From: Prorocentrum cordatum
Lineage: Eukaryota > Sar > Dinophyceae > Prorocentrales > Prorocentraceae
Assembly (NCBI GenBank): GCA_963575745.1
Contig: CAUYUJ010019603.1
Span: 1-62,000 of the forward strand
Direction: 5' to 3'
DNA length: 62,000 nt
Positions 36,214 through 46,847 of this stretch are shown here, one piece after another. Each line of letters opens with the position of its first letter. The first letter of the stretch is position 1. The position numbers were made by a program, and so were the translations under genes. A model generated the notes under the pieces. It worked only from the letters and a program-made list of their open reading frames with translations, made no database searches and had not been told where the DNA came from.

Positions 36214-37020
36214 CTATGCATGGGCAGGGCCACGGGCCGAGCCAAACTCAAAGTCACCAACGCAGCGGGCCAAGAAAGACGGAGGGCGGACGAGGAGGTA
36301 CAAGCGTCGGAAAACACAAAACGAAACCAGGTGCCTGCAGCAGGCTTCACTGAATAATTGAGCACTGGTGCGTGCAACCTGGTGGACTGACCCACCTGAA
36401 GTAAACCCAACATCCCAGTCTACTACTTCACTTTCTTGAGCCCGCGGCGAGGTGCGAGGAGCATGGTCGCCGTCGATTATAAGTCCTGCAAGCTCCTTCC
36501 ACTTCAACGCCCCACGGGGTTGTGGGATGGATGCGATCAGCACGCGGTGACGGTCAGTCGCTCCCATCCAGCAGCGCGATGCCTGGAGCGAACTCCTCGG
36601 AAGGGCCTTTTCGCTGGCTGCGAACGCCGCCTTCGAGGCCACCAGGACCTGCCGCTGGTCGCTCTCGGTCGCGCCCTCCTCCATGGCGGCTCCGTGCTCT
36701 CGAAGTGCCAGCTGTGGGTGGTACAGGGCCGCTCGGAACAGGGCGTCGAGGCGTTTGCCATGTGGGTGCCCCTAATGCACCTGGTCCGCCTCCACGGCGG
36801 TCTTGCCCTCGGAGTCGTAAGACTCCGCCGCGCGGTCCATGCTCAGCTTCATCTGGGCCTTGCTCTCGAGCTCAGGGACCTGCGGCAAGATGCTCGCGGC
36901 CGCATTCTCCCTCGCGGCGGCGTCATAGGCGCCAAGCACCAACGGTAGGTGATCCGTGGAGGCGGTGGCGTGGTGCACGCGGTCCTGGAAGCGCAGGGCG
37001 TCGCCGATGGCGGTGGTCAC
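36214..37020 (-). pseudogene. Unknown protein fragment with in-frame stop
   Basis: A single minus frame is coding-like over about 200 residues and is broken by one stop codon near 36774. It has a helical N-part (EALRF-like; SILPQVPELESKAQMKLS, SYDSEGKTAVEAD) and a second part with QRQVLVASKAAFAASEKAL, WMGATDRHRVLIASIPQP and LKWKELAGLIIDGDHAPRT. The last segment is conserved at 42425-42625, which supports real coding ancestry. I do not recognise the family. It may be the N-terminal part of a retroelement ORF, given the endonuclease-like fragment nearby. Confidence 0.45.
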
Positions 37021-37134
37021 TGGGCCGCCGTTGCCTGGGGCCTCCGCCTCTGCCGTGGACCAGCGCTGCCCAGCCTGCAGAGAGCTCAGTCTGTGTTGTC
37101 GGTGCCGCGTCGGCGTCGGTGTCTTGGGGGTCGC

Positions 37135-37443
37135 TCAGTGAAGTGTCGGCCCACGTGTGCAGAAGCCCCGGCGATCAGATGGTCCCGAGATGGGGCCCAG
37201 GGCCAGCGGGGTCTCACGGATGTCTCTTGCGGAATCCTGGGAGCCCGTGCTGCGCGGGGTAGCGATGTGGTCGATCCTTGTCTCACCCTGGCCATCGGGG
37301 TACCTCCGTGTAGTGCTGCGTCCTGCTGCTGGTCCAAAGGCGTTGAGAGCTCGCATGCAATGCTGGGAGAGCATGCCGTGCAGGCGCCGTCCGTTGTCGG
37401 TCCACTGTGGTCGGTACTTGCTCCGCGAGCTGGCATGTCCCAC
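37135..37443 (-). pseudogene. Endonuclease/exonuclease/phosphatase-like fragment
   Basis: About 100 residues with features of the C-terminal part of an APE-type endonuclease domain as found in non-LTR retrotransposons: NGRRLHGML, ALNAF, then RRYPDGQGETRIDHIATPR (the RIDHI strand) and a later GPSDRR where SDH would be expected. The domain is partial, and no reverse transcriptase is found around it. Confidence 0.45.
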
Positions 37444-37482
37444 TTCGTGTGGTGACAGTGCGCATCGAAAGGGAATGCAACC

Positions 37483-38424
37483 TCAGGCTCGCTTCACATT
37501 GTCGAAGAACTCATCCTTGTCGCGTCGGCATACTGCGTGGGCAGCCGCCGTGATAGGTCGTGCTTGGGGCTTGTCGGCGGAGGCGTGCCCACAGAGGGCG
37601 TGGAAGTCGATGTGTGGCTTTCGTTGCATACGTGTGCCCCCCAGTTGTCCCAGCTGCCACTGTTTTGTAACTGTGATACCGTCCCATGAAGCAATCCGCG
37701 TGGACTCTAGCCGTGGGGAAGGCGTGGTGATGTAGTCGGGGCGGTCCCAGATCCGAGCTTGAGACGAGTAAGTTGCGTCGCCGTCTGAGGTGACCGCACA
37801 GCTTGAGCGTGCCGCAACGTCCTTGCCTTCATGAAGGTCCACCTTAGGCCACACCCGCCCTCTGGCGAGCATATCGCGGTGGGCGCGGTGATAGCTCCAT
37901 ATGCTGTGCACTGGCTCGCTCCCGTCATAACAATCATCCTGCGACCTGGAGCTCCACGGTGGTCGTGCCGCCGCCGAACGCTCGGCCCTCGAGCGTAGTG
38001 AACTTCGGCTAGCGATGGCGCGCAGAAGAGAAACGAAACGTGACAAGTCCCGCCGTTGACTGATGATCATGCTGCGCGGGGGCTTGCGACCCCGCAGACA
38101 CGAGAAACGACGCCGACATAGCTCGAGCCAGGGCCTTTCGAAGGTCCTTTTCTTTATTTTTTTCTGAAGACGCAACCGCGCCCTAAGAGGTCTCGCGAGC
38201 TCCCACATCGCCAGCCGCAGGACCGACCAGCGCGTGTGCGCGTCCGCAGACGTCACATACGAGGCTACCACCCACTGGTGGAAAGGCCCGCGCGACAGAA
38301 CGCGGTCCTCTGGCCGAGCTCTGTTGGCAGGCCGTGGATTCAAACGGTGCAACGCGCAGCGTGCAGGAAAAGCATAGTACACTGTCACAAGAGCCGCCCT
38401 TAGCAACATATGCAAAGCCGGCAA
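37483..38424 (-). pseudogene. Tandem ORF family, copy 1 (type B C-terminus)
   Basis: Minus open frame of 313 codons. The N-half (RSLRSRAERSAAARPPW-like, DGSEPVHSIWSYHRAH) is shared with four further copies to the right. The C-half (WPKVDLHEGKDVAARSS, ARIWDRPDYITTPSP, LESTRIASWDGI, HIDFHALCGHASADKPQ) is shared only with copy 5. RPDYI followed by a linker is reminiscent of the endonuclease fragment at 37135. The function is not recognised. Retention of frame between diverged copies suggests coding ancestry. Confidence 0.4.
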
Positions 38425-38595
38425 CGTTCGACGTGGGATACGGAGAGGCGGCAGACAGTCAGGTCGACCACCTGCCTGCGGCTGCAGGCCGAGCCAAACT
38501 CAAAGTCACCAAGCGGCGGGCCTAGGAATTGAGGAAGAGAAGACAAGCACAAGCGTTGGAAAAACACAAAGCATAACAAAATTATGGTCCGTGCA

Positions 38596-39693
38596 TCACT
38601 TCGCACGGCTGGGGCGAGGGACGTCGCGGGCCGCCGTAGCCCGCGGAGTCAACTGTCCGTTCGCTCGCGCCATGAGATCGCTGAACTGTGGGCCGTAGTC
38701 CGCCGCGAACCAGCGCAGGTTGACCGAATTGAAGCCGCGCCACCGAGACGAGTGAGTGTCCCATATTTGCCACCTTGTGAACGCGATGCGTGCCTTCCGA
38801 TACAGTGTCGACTTCGCTCGTGACATGGTCTGGAGGTCCACGTCGTCGAGGCAGCAAGTACGCGCCGACAGGCGCTGTTTAGCAGGTGCAATCACAGCGG
38901 GAAAAATCGTAGAAGCCATCTGCAAAGGCCTCGAGCCAAACGTCCGTGCTGGGGCACCGCCGTGGTGAGTACATTGTCCCAAGTGGCAAAGAACATTAGA
39001 CGCCGACCCGTGCGCCAGAGCCCATCCGTTCGTTTGTGTCACACCGTAAGATGGATCCACTAAGCTTAGCTTTGCCACAGCGTCTTAGTCTTCCGAGAGA
39101 AGGGCCCTGACCCGTGGCCACCCCCTGGCGGGCAGAGGCCGGCTGGCTCGGTGATAGCTCCTCATGCTGTGCACTGGCTCGCTCCCGTCACGAGTGACGT
39201 CCGACGAAGCGGAGCTCCACGGTGGTCGTGCCGCCACCGAACGCTCGGCCCTCCAGCGATGGGTATTTCGGCAAGCGATGGCGATCGGAAGAGAAGCGAA
39301 ACTCAACGTGTCCCGCCTTCGACTGAGGATCATGCTGCGCGGGAGCTTGCGACCCCGCAGACGCGAGAAATGACGCCGCAATCGCTCGAGCCAAGGCCTT
39401 TCGAAGACGCTTCCCGTCACCCACCGGCAATTTTGTTGTTGTTGTTGTTGTAATCCCGAACCCCATATAATAATATATTCTAAAATATGATGCAGATTCA
39501 GCCAGAACGTCCAGCTCCCTTCTCGTACCTCGAAGACGCTTTTTGAGGACGCAAGGACGAACGTGCAGCGTGCAGGATAAGCATAGTACAGTGCCAAAAG
39601 AGCCGCCCTTGCCAGAAGATGCCAAGTCGGCAACGCCCGACGTGGGATGCGGAGAGGCGGCAGACACACAGGCCGAGCCATGCTCAAAGTCAC
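38596..39693 (-). pseudogene. Tandem ORF family, copy 2 (type A C-terminus)
   Basis: One frame runs through the whole unit with a single internal TAG (about 39084). Landmarks: FERPWLERLRRHFS, SSDVTRDGSEPVHSMRSYHR, DPSYGVTQTNGWALAHGSAS, CHLGQCTHHGGAPARTFG, then ARIAFTRWQIWDTHSSRWRG and NLRWFAADYGPQF before the TGA. No known domain recognised. Confidence 0.45.
39390..39545. repeat. 122-bp repeat copy inserted in large unit 2
   Basis: After TTTCGAAGACGCTTCCCGTC the unit holds a TTG microsatellite and one copy of GATGCAGATTCAGCCAGAAC to CTCGAAGACGC. The other large units carry different sequences at the same place. Confidence 0.75.
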
Positions 39694-39822
39694 CTGTCTG
39701 CGGCTGGAGGCCGAGCCACACTCAAAGTCACCGAGCAGCGGGCCTAGGAATTAAGGCAGAGACGACAAGCACAGGCGTTGGAAAAAAAACACACAAAACA
39801 GAACAAAATGATGGTCGGTGCA

Positions 39823-40666
39823 TCACTTGGCACGGCAGGAGCGTGGGACGTTGCGGGTCGCCGTAGCCCACGGGGTCAACTGTCCGTTCGCGCGCGCCCT
39901 GATACCGCTGAACTGTGCGCCGTAGTCCGCCGAGAACCAGCGCAGGTTGAACCAATTGAACCCGCGCCACCGCGACGAGTGAGTGTCCCATATTTGCCAC
40001 CTTGCGAACGCGATGCGTGCCCTCCGATACAGTGTAGAGACTCGCTCGTGAAATGGTCTGGAGATCCACGTCGTCGAGGAAACACTTAGCACGCGCCGAC
40101 AGGTGCCGTTTAGCAGGTACAATCACAGCGGGATAGATGGCAGAAACCATGTGCAAATGACTCAAGCCAAATGTCCGTGCTGGGGCACCACCGTGGTGAG
40201 TGCACTGCCCCATGTGGCAAGAAACATTAGACGCCGACCCCTGCGACAGGGCCCATCCGTTCGTCTGTGTCGCACCGTAAGATGGACCCACTGAGATTAG
40301 CTTTACCACGACGTCCTGGTCTTCCGAAAGAAGAAGGTCCCTGACCCATGGCCACCCCCTGGCGGCCAGGGGGCAGGTGGCGCGGTGATAGCTCCTCATG
40401 CTGTGCACTGGCTCGCTTCCGTCATGAGTGACATCCGACGATGCGGAGCTCCGCGGTGGTCGTGCCGCCTCCGAACGCTCGGCCCTCCAGCGTAATGAAC
40501 TTCGGCTGGCGATGGCGCGCAGAAGAGAACCGAAACGTGACAAGTCCCGCCATCGACCGATGATCATGCTGTGCAGGGGGCTTGCGACCCCGCAAACACG
40601 AGAAACGACGCCAGAATCGCTCGAGCCAGGGTCTTTCGAAGACTTGTTTTGGGGGTTCTTGTTCAA
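39823..40666 (-). pseudogene. Tandem ORF family, copy 3 (type A)
   Basis: Same order as copy 2: DGSEPVHSMRSYHRA, SYGATQTNGWALSQGSAS and CHMGQCTHHGGAPARTFG in one frame. It switches frame near 40085 to ARIAFARWQIWDTHSSRWRG and the same terminal stop. One frameshift. Confidence 0.45.
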
Positions 40667-41091
40667 GACGCACCCCCGCTCTAAGAGGTCTCGCGAGCTC
40701 CTGCATAGCCAGCCACAGCACCGACTTGCGCATATGCGAATCCGCAGACGTCACATGCGAGGCTACCACCCACTGGTGGAAGGCCCGCACGACAGAACAC
40801 GGCCCTCTGGCCGAGCGCTGTTGGCAGGCCGTGGATTCAAACGGTGCAACGTGCAGCGTGCAGGGTAAGCGTAGTACAATGCCACAAGAGCCGCCCTTAC
40901 CAGCAGATGCGAAGTCGGCAACGCCCGACGTGGGATGCGGAGAGGCGGCAGACGCACAGGTCGACCATCTGTCTGCGGCTGCAGGCCGAGCCACACTCAC
41001 AGTCACCAAGCAGCGGGCGTAGGAATTGAGGCAGAGAAGACAAGTACAGGCGTTGGAAAACACAGAACTGAACAACATGTTGGCCGGTGCA

Positions 41092-42041
41092 TCACCTGGC
41101 GCGGCAAGAGTGTGGGACGTTGCGGGTCGCCGTAGCCCACGGAGTCAACTGTCTGTTCGTGCGCGCACTAGTATCGCTGAACTGTGAGCCATAGACCGCC
41201 TCGAACCAGCGCAGGCTGACCGAATTGAAGCCGCACCACCGAGACGAGTAAATGTCCCATATTTGCCGCCTTGTGAACGCGATGCGTGCCTCCCGATATA
41301 GTGTCGACTTCGCTCTGGTAATGGTCTGGAAATCCACGTCGTCGAGGCAGCACTGGTACGCGCCAACAGGCGCTGTTTAGCAGGTACAATCACAGCGGGA
41401 AAAATCGTAGAAGCCATCTGCAAAGGACTCGAGCCAAACGTTTGTGCTGGGGCACCGCCGTGGTGAGTGCATTGTCCCACGTGGCAAAGAACATTAGACG
41501 CCGACCTGTGCGCCAGAGCCCATCCGTTCGATTGTGTCGCACCGTAAGATTGTTCCACTGAGCTTAGCTTTACCACGACGTCCTCGTCTTCCGTGAGAAG
41601 GGCCCTGACCCATGGCCACCCCCTGGCGGCCAGGGGCCAGCTGGCGCGGTGATAGCTCCTCATGCTGTGCACTGGCTCGCTCCCGTCATGAGTGACATCC
41701 GACGAAGCGGAGCTCCGAGGTGGTCGTGCCGCCGCCGAGCGCTCGGCCCTCCAGCGTAATGAACTTCGGCTAGCGATGGCGCGCAGAAGAGAGACGAGCC
41801 ATGACATGTCCCGCCATCGACTGAGGATCATGCTGCGCGGGAGCTCGCGACCCCGCAAACACGAGAAACGACGCCAGAATCGCTCGAGCCAGGGCCTTTC
41901 TAAGAAGTTTTTTGTTTGTTTGTTTGTTTGTGAAGACGCGGCCCCGACGCTGAGGTCTCGCGAGCACTCGCGGAGACATCCGCAAGGTCGGCCCGCGCGC
42001 GTGCGCGTCAACGGACGCAACATGCGAAGCTTGCCGCTCAC
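41092..42041 (-). pseudogene. Tandem ORF family, copy 4 (type A)
   Basis: FLERPWLERFWRRFS, SSDVTHDGSEPVHSMRSYHR, SYGATQSNGWALAHRSAS and CHVGQCTHHGGAPAQTFG in one frame, then a frameshift near 41340 into ARIAFTRRQIWDIYSSRW and the conserved stop. A TTTG microsatellite at 41913-41934 lies near its 5' end. Confidence 0.45.
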
Positions 42042-42424
42042 TGGTGGGAAGCCCGCGCATCAGCGCGTGACCCCCTGGCCTCGGGCTGGCGGCGAGCAGT
42101 GATTTTCAAGCGGCGCAACGCATCATGTGCATGATGAGCATAGTGCAGCATGGCGGGAGCCGCCCTTGCCAGAACTGCGAAGTCGGCAACGCTCCAGGCC
42201 ATGCAAGGGCAGGGCTCCGGGCCGAGCCAAAATCAAACTCACCAACGCAGCGGGCCAGGAAGGGATGGGGGGCGGACGAAGAGGCACAAGCGTTGGACAA
42301 ACACAACACTAAACCGGGCGCCTGCAGCAGGCTCTACGGAATAAATGAGTACTGGTGCATGCAATCTGGTGGGCTCACCTGAAGTGAACCCAACATCACA
42401 ATCTACTACTTCACTTCCTTGAGC

Positions 42425-42625
42425 TCACGGCATGGTGCGAGGAGCGTGGTCGTCGTCGATCATGCGTCCCGCAAGCTCCTGCCACTTCAGCGCCCCACAG
42501 GGTTGTGGGATGGATGCGATCAGCGCGCGGTGGCGGTCAGTCGCTCCGATCCAGCGAACCTTGCCCTCCATCGCGCTGTCCTGGCACTCTACCACGAAGC
42601 AGCGCTCCGCTCGGTGCGGGTGCAT
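42425..42625 (-). pseudogene. Paralogue of the unknown fragment at 36214-37020
   Basis: RWIGATDRHRALIASIPQP and LKWQELAGRMIDDDHAPRT match the 36.4-36.6 kb copy. The flanking DNA at 42000-42420 also matches 36000-36420, so a segment of more than 500 bp is duplicated here. Confidence 0.5.
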
Positions 42626-43048
42626 TAGGGGGGCATCTCGCCAGCAGTGCCGTCGTCTTCGAGGCCATGTGGACCTGCTGGCCGTTCTCGGTTTTGTCCT
42701 CCTTCAGGGCGGTGCCAGGCGTCGGCGCCTCGCACCCGCGATATGCGAGGGTTCCCGCCCCCCCGGGGAATGCGCTTCCCAGGCCGTGGACGGTGATGCA
42801 GGCGGCCGCATATGCTGTGGATGCCGTCGTCCCCGAGTACCAGTGCGGACGCGGCTGCCAGCGTGGACGTCGAGGCTTCTCCGCGGGTGGTGCTGGTCCT
42901 GCCCGATTCGGATTGGCGATCCAGCTCCGTAGTTGATCCTGATCACACCGGTGCATGCCGCATGCAGCGCTCCGTGCTGCAGGCGACAGCGCGTCGAGCC
43001 ATCGTGGGGAAGCAGCCCTGCGGGTTGGCGCCCTTGCGCCGCGCGCGG
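42626..43048. other. Coding-like minus fragments, unassigned
   Basis: Minus frames contain short plausible pieces (INYGAGSPIRIGQDQHHP, RSLDVHAGSRVRTGTR) but change frame often. No assignment made. Confidence 0.3.
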
Positions 43049-43903
43049 TCACGAATCTCGCGCGCAAGCTTGACCCCGAGCTGCTAGCGCCCATTGAAAA
43101 CGCAGATGCTGGAACTCCACTGTGAGGTAGGCCTCGCGCCAGTCTTTCCACTCCGCCTCGTCATCTGGCTGGGCTCCGCCCCTCGCGCTGCGGATCCAGC
43201 TCCGTGCCCAGCGACGCACCTCCCGTTCATGGGCTGGTGCGGGTGCACTCTCGCGGGGCGGCCGTCTTCTGGGCGCAGAGGATGGTGTCGTAGTTGTCGA
43301 GGTGGCCCTGCCGATGCCCCGCCTGCTCGACCTGCCCCTTGCAGTAGCTGGCGGACTATCGGTGCACTTGGACGTCTCATTCTCCCGAACCGACTGAGCC
43401 TCTTCTCCAGGTGGTGGTCGTTGGTCGCGCGGTAGGTAGTGTCGAGACCCAGGACACTGTGCACCAGCAACTTCTTCTTCGATGTAGTGGTAGGTCGGGC
43501 GGTCCAAGAAGCGCGCCCGTCTGGCCCGAGGGTCGGGCACTGGGCTACCCGCGCGGTGGGTCCGCTCCTTTGCTGGCACCTTTGCCGGCACCTTTGCTGG
43601 CACCTTTGCCTGCAAGGACCGCCGCTGCACGCTCCTTGGCAGACTGCTTGGCTGCCCACTAATTGTCCCAGCCCGCCGTGAAGCAATCCGCGTGGACTCT
43701 AGCCGTGGGGAAGGCGTGATGCTGTAACCGGGACGATCCCAAATCCGAGTTTCAGGCGAGTAAGTTGTGTCGCCGTCTGAGGTAACCGCATAGCTGGAGT
43801 GTGCCGCAACGTCCTGGCCTACATGAAGGTCGGCCTCGGGCCGCGCCTGCCTTCTGGCGAGCATAGCGCGGTGGGCGCGGTGATAGCTCCATATGCTGTG
43901 CAC
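43049..43903 (-). pseudogene. Tandem ORF family, copy 5 (type B, different tail)
   Basis: Begins like copy 1 (HSIWSYHRAHRAMLARR, DLHVGQDVAAHSSYAVTSDG, TRIWDRPGYSITPSP, LESTRIAS), then diverges. The new tail carries a 12-bp minisatellite encoding KVPAKVPAKVPAK (43564-43612), an Arg/Pro-rich linker and a final DEAEWKDWREAYLTVEFQHL segment before the stop. The tail could be a fused unrelated exon. Confidence 0.4.
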
Positions 43904-44155
43904 TGGCTCGCTCCCGTCATATTAGTCATCCTGCGACGCGGGGCTCCACGGTGGTCGTGCCGCCACCGAGCGCTCGGCCCCCCAGCGTAGTGAACTTCGG
44001 CTAGCGATGGCGCGCGGAAGAGAGACGAGCCATGACATGTCCCGCCATCGATTGAGGATCATGCTGCGCGGCAGCTCGCGACCCCGCAGACACGAGAAAC
44101 GACGCCAGAATCGCTCGAGCCAGGGCCTTTCGAAGACGCTTCCCGTCATCCGCCA

Positions 44156-44309
44156 GCCCCTGCTTGCCCAGGTGAAAAGGCGCGTGAGACATTTGGCTGT
44201 CCCCCTCCCTCTTTCCCCGTTCCCCAAGGGTCCAAACTCACGTTAAAAAAAGGGAAAGAAGGGAGGGGCGGGCACGAGCTCGTCAACGCACCCTGGGGGC
44301 CATTCGGAA
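44156..44309. other. No gene seen
   Basis: Short unique stretch after the last large unit. Confidence 0.5.
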
Positions 44310-44640
44310 CCTCCAAAGAGCCCCAAAACGGCCCAAGAGGATCCAAGCAGAGCGCCGAGACAATCCCAGAAAGCTGACAGCGTCGAGACGGCTCAGGGTA
44401 ACCCCGCGACGGCGCAAGAGTGCGTCCAGAGGACTGCCGAGAGGGCCACCAGACGCACAATTCGTCTTGATAGCCTCCAATATGGCCCAAGGGGCCACCA
44501 AGATCGCCCCAAGATGGCTCATGAGGACCCAACAGGGCCCGAAGGTGGCCCAACAAATCCCAAGACGGCCCAAGAGGGCCCCAAGGTCCCCAAGACGGCC
44601 TACGAGGGCCTGTAGACAGGCCCAAGAGGAGCAATGCGAA
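44310..44640. repeat. CCCAAGAGG-type degenerate repeat
   Basis: Units such as GGCCCAAGAGGATCCAAG, GGCCCAAGGGGCCACCAAG and CCCCAAGGTCCCCAAGACGG. Confidence 0.75.
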
Positions 44641-45189
44641 CTGACGTCTCGCAGGCTTCCCCCCCTAGCCGCAGCGTGCTGGGTTCGGTCGGCCACCCCG
44701 CCCAGGTCGCCGCCGTAGGGTCCGTAACCTCGTCGCGGGTGGCCCTTCTCTCCCGGCCCCTGGCCCAGCCTGTCTGCTTGCGGTTTTTTCCCATTCCCTC
44801 CTCCTTGTCCTCCTCCTCCTCCTTCCCTTTCTGCTTGTTGCTTCCCTCCCCTTCCTTTCCTCCTGCCCCCTGCCTGCTGTCCCCGCCTGGCCCCTCTTCT
44901 GCCTGCCCGCCCGTCCCGCCGGCCCTTGCCTCCCGCCTGGGCGTTCGTCGTCGTCTGCCTGCTTCTCCCTTCCTCGTCCCCTTCCGCCAGGCAACACAGC
45001 CTGCCCGGGACCAGCGTGGCGGTATGTAGGGCTGTGCCCGAACCCTCAGTGAAGTAATCCCGCAGAGCAAAGCACCTGGGCGCGGCCAGCTCCCGCGGCA
45101 AGAGGGGCCGGCCAGGGCGCTGCGAGTGCCCAGACGAGTTGCCATGATCAAGGACGTGGGGGCGCATACAGAGGCTTGCCCCCTTGTCA
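44641..45189. other. No gene; pyrimidine-rich on the plus strand
   Basis: CCTCCTTGTCC / CTTCCCTCC-rich between about 44790 and 44990. Arg/Gly/Glu-rich open frames on the minus strand are composition effects. Confidence 0.45.
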
Positions 45190-45480
45190 TGGCCTAGAGC
45201 CCCTCCGAGACCTCTCGAGGCGCCCCAAGAGGCCTCTCGGAGGCCTCTCGGAGGCCTCCAAGAGGCCTCCACAAAAACCCCCAATATGCCTCCAAAGCCA
45301 ACCAGATGCTCGCCTGAGCAGTCTAAGATGCCCCTGAGACATTCCCAAAGACCCTCAGGTTCGCCCTAGGGGCCCAGCCAGCCCCACGAGCCCACCAGGA
45401 GCCGACAAAAGGCTCCCCAGAGCCTCCACCAAAGGCCTCCCAGAAGCCCTCAAGCAGCCCAGTGACAAACCCGAGCAACC
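45190..45480. repeat. GGCCTCTCGGA / CCAAGAGGCC repeats
   Basis: At 45225-45262 a perfect short repeat (GAGGCCTCTCG) sits in CCAAGAGGCC-type sequence, which fades out by 45480. Confidence 0.7.
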
Positions 45481-45547
45481 CCCTTGTACCCCCAAAATTC
45501 CTCACTTCCTCCCTCCGCCCTTCTCCTTACCACATCCGCTCCGCCTC

Positions 45548-45592
45548 CTCCGCTCCTCCTCCTCCTCCTCCTCCTCCTCCTCCTCCTCCACC
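45548..45592. repeat. (CTC)n microsatellite
   Basis: About 14 CTC triplets. Confidence 0.95.
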
Positions 45593-45765
45593 TGGCCACT
45601 CCGGCTCCAACATAACCTATCGAACGCCCTGGATGTCTCTACTCCGCTGGGGGTCGGCGGAATGGCGTAAACTACTTGGATATACTGCCCTGTGCAATGT
45701 TGAACATTCCATCTGCTGTCGCAGCCGTGCACCGGCAACCCGCTCGCATGATAATAATGATTGCG

Positions 45766-45767
45766 AG

Positions 45768-45820
<53 letters not shown>

Positions 45821-45886
45821 CATGGATAGAGAGAGAGAGAGAGAGACAGAGAGGGAGAGAGAGAGAAAGAGAAAGAAAGAGAGACC
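45766..45886. repeat. (GA)n microsatellite
   Basis: GAGAGA with interspersed CA and GG, about 120 nt. Confidence 0.95.
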
Positions 45887-46163
45887 AGCATACAATCAGG
45901 GCTGCGATAAATATGATATCACCTGAAGAACCTGAGGCTCTCCAGCGACTTGAGTCAGCCTCGCGCATAAAGCCTCGTGCGTAAGCGGGGCATGCAAGCT
46001 GGGCCATCCTCCTGGAAGCCGCTGGAGAAACGCTGGGTCAGAACGAATCACAAACATGTCTTGACGACCGGCGCTGCTGTAGACCTTTGGCCAACGATGA
46101 GAAGCATCTGCTTCACCGTTACTGCGTCAACCTGGACTACCTTGAGTTCCCCCGCAGCACCAT
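45887..46163. other. No gene recognised
   Basis: Unique sequence without a coding signal. Confidence 0.45.
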
Positions 46164-46847
46164 TCAGTTTCCAGAAGAGTCGACCAATGATAAGAGATGC
46201 GTGGCTAAATCATGCCCCCCCACTTGTTTCTCTATAGCGTCGGCAGCGGAACGAGGTTCTTGACTCAACTCGACGGACGCCTGAAGCCATTGTGGACAGG
46301 TGGCACCCTGCTTAGCCCTGAAAAGTCTCCAGAAGAGTTCTGGGTCGAGGGTGCCTCGAAACCACGTATCGCGTGAGGCGAAGCGAAGCCGAAAGCCGAG
46401 GCCGTTGGCGGTCATGCCTCGCACTGAGCCTCCCGATGGGTGGGCCATGCCAAGCTGGGAGGACACGGCGGGGCGCTTTGATATCCGACCCGTCTGGAGG
46501 ACAACCTTCTGCTCCCTGCCCAGCTCCCGCCCATCCTCCAACAGACCTCCCGCGCCGTGCTCTCCTTTCCACGGCGTGGGCCCACCGACTATCTGCTTCG
46601 CCACGGGTTGCTTTCTGATTGGAGCAGGTCTCGCCCCCCCGTCCCCTTCAAACGTCACCCGAACGCCGAATCCGCACGGGCATCCCTGGACCTCGCGCCA
46701 ACTCCCGTCATCTTCGGGGTTCGTCGTCGCTTTCTTAGTCGATACCGTTAATGTCGTCCTCGAAGTCCACCTCGCCCCCCCTCCTGCTTCAACCTTCCCC
46801 TCGCTCCTCCCCGTGAATGCTTTCCCCCAACCGCCCTGGCACCACAA
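46164..46847 (-). CDS. Open frame of unknown function (doubtful)
   Basis: A 227-codon minus frame. Its C-terminal 70 residues look protein-like (SRDTWFRGTLDPELFWRLFR, CPQWLQASVELSQEP, ADAIEKQVGGHDLATHLLSL), while the N-terminal half is Gly/Arg-rich. No domain or family recognised. It could be an exon of a split gene or a chance frame. Confidence 0.25.
   Translation of the reverse strand: MWCQGGWGKAFTGRSEGKVEAGGGARWTSRTTLTVSTKKATTNPEDDGSWREVQGCPCGFGVRVTFEGDGGARPAPIRKQPVAKQIVGGPTPWKGEHGAGGLLEDGRELGREQKVVLQTGRISKRPAVSSQLGMAHPSGGSVRGMTANGLGFRLRFASRDTWFRGTLDPELFWRLFRAKQGATCPQWLQASVELSQEPRSAADAIEKQVGGHDLATHLLSLVDSSGN

Larger units (their letters stand above)
37888..44155. repeat. Five large tandem units of ~1.25 kb (one of 2.2 kb)
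   Basis: GTGATAGCTCC(A/T)(T/C)ATGCTGTG occurs at 37888, 39151, 40385, 41649 and 43880, so spacings are 1263, 1234, 1264 and 2231 bp. The longer interval holds the segment duplicated from 36.0-36.6 kb and other unrelated sequence. All units have the same orientation. Each contains a minus open frame of the family described in the separate entries. Confidence 0.9.

Noticed and set aside
36230-42245. GAGCCAAA/TTTGGCTC pieces in the tandem units resembling the spliced leader
   Set aside because: The match is limited to about 8-12 bases and belongs to the repeated unit itself, without the CCGTAGCC half.
45617-45895. Ser/Leu or Arg/Glu frames over the GA microsatellite
   Set aside because: Dinucleotide repeat artefact.
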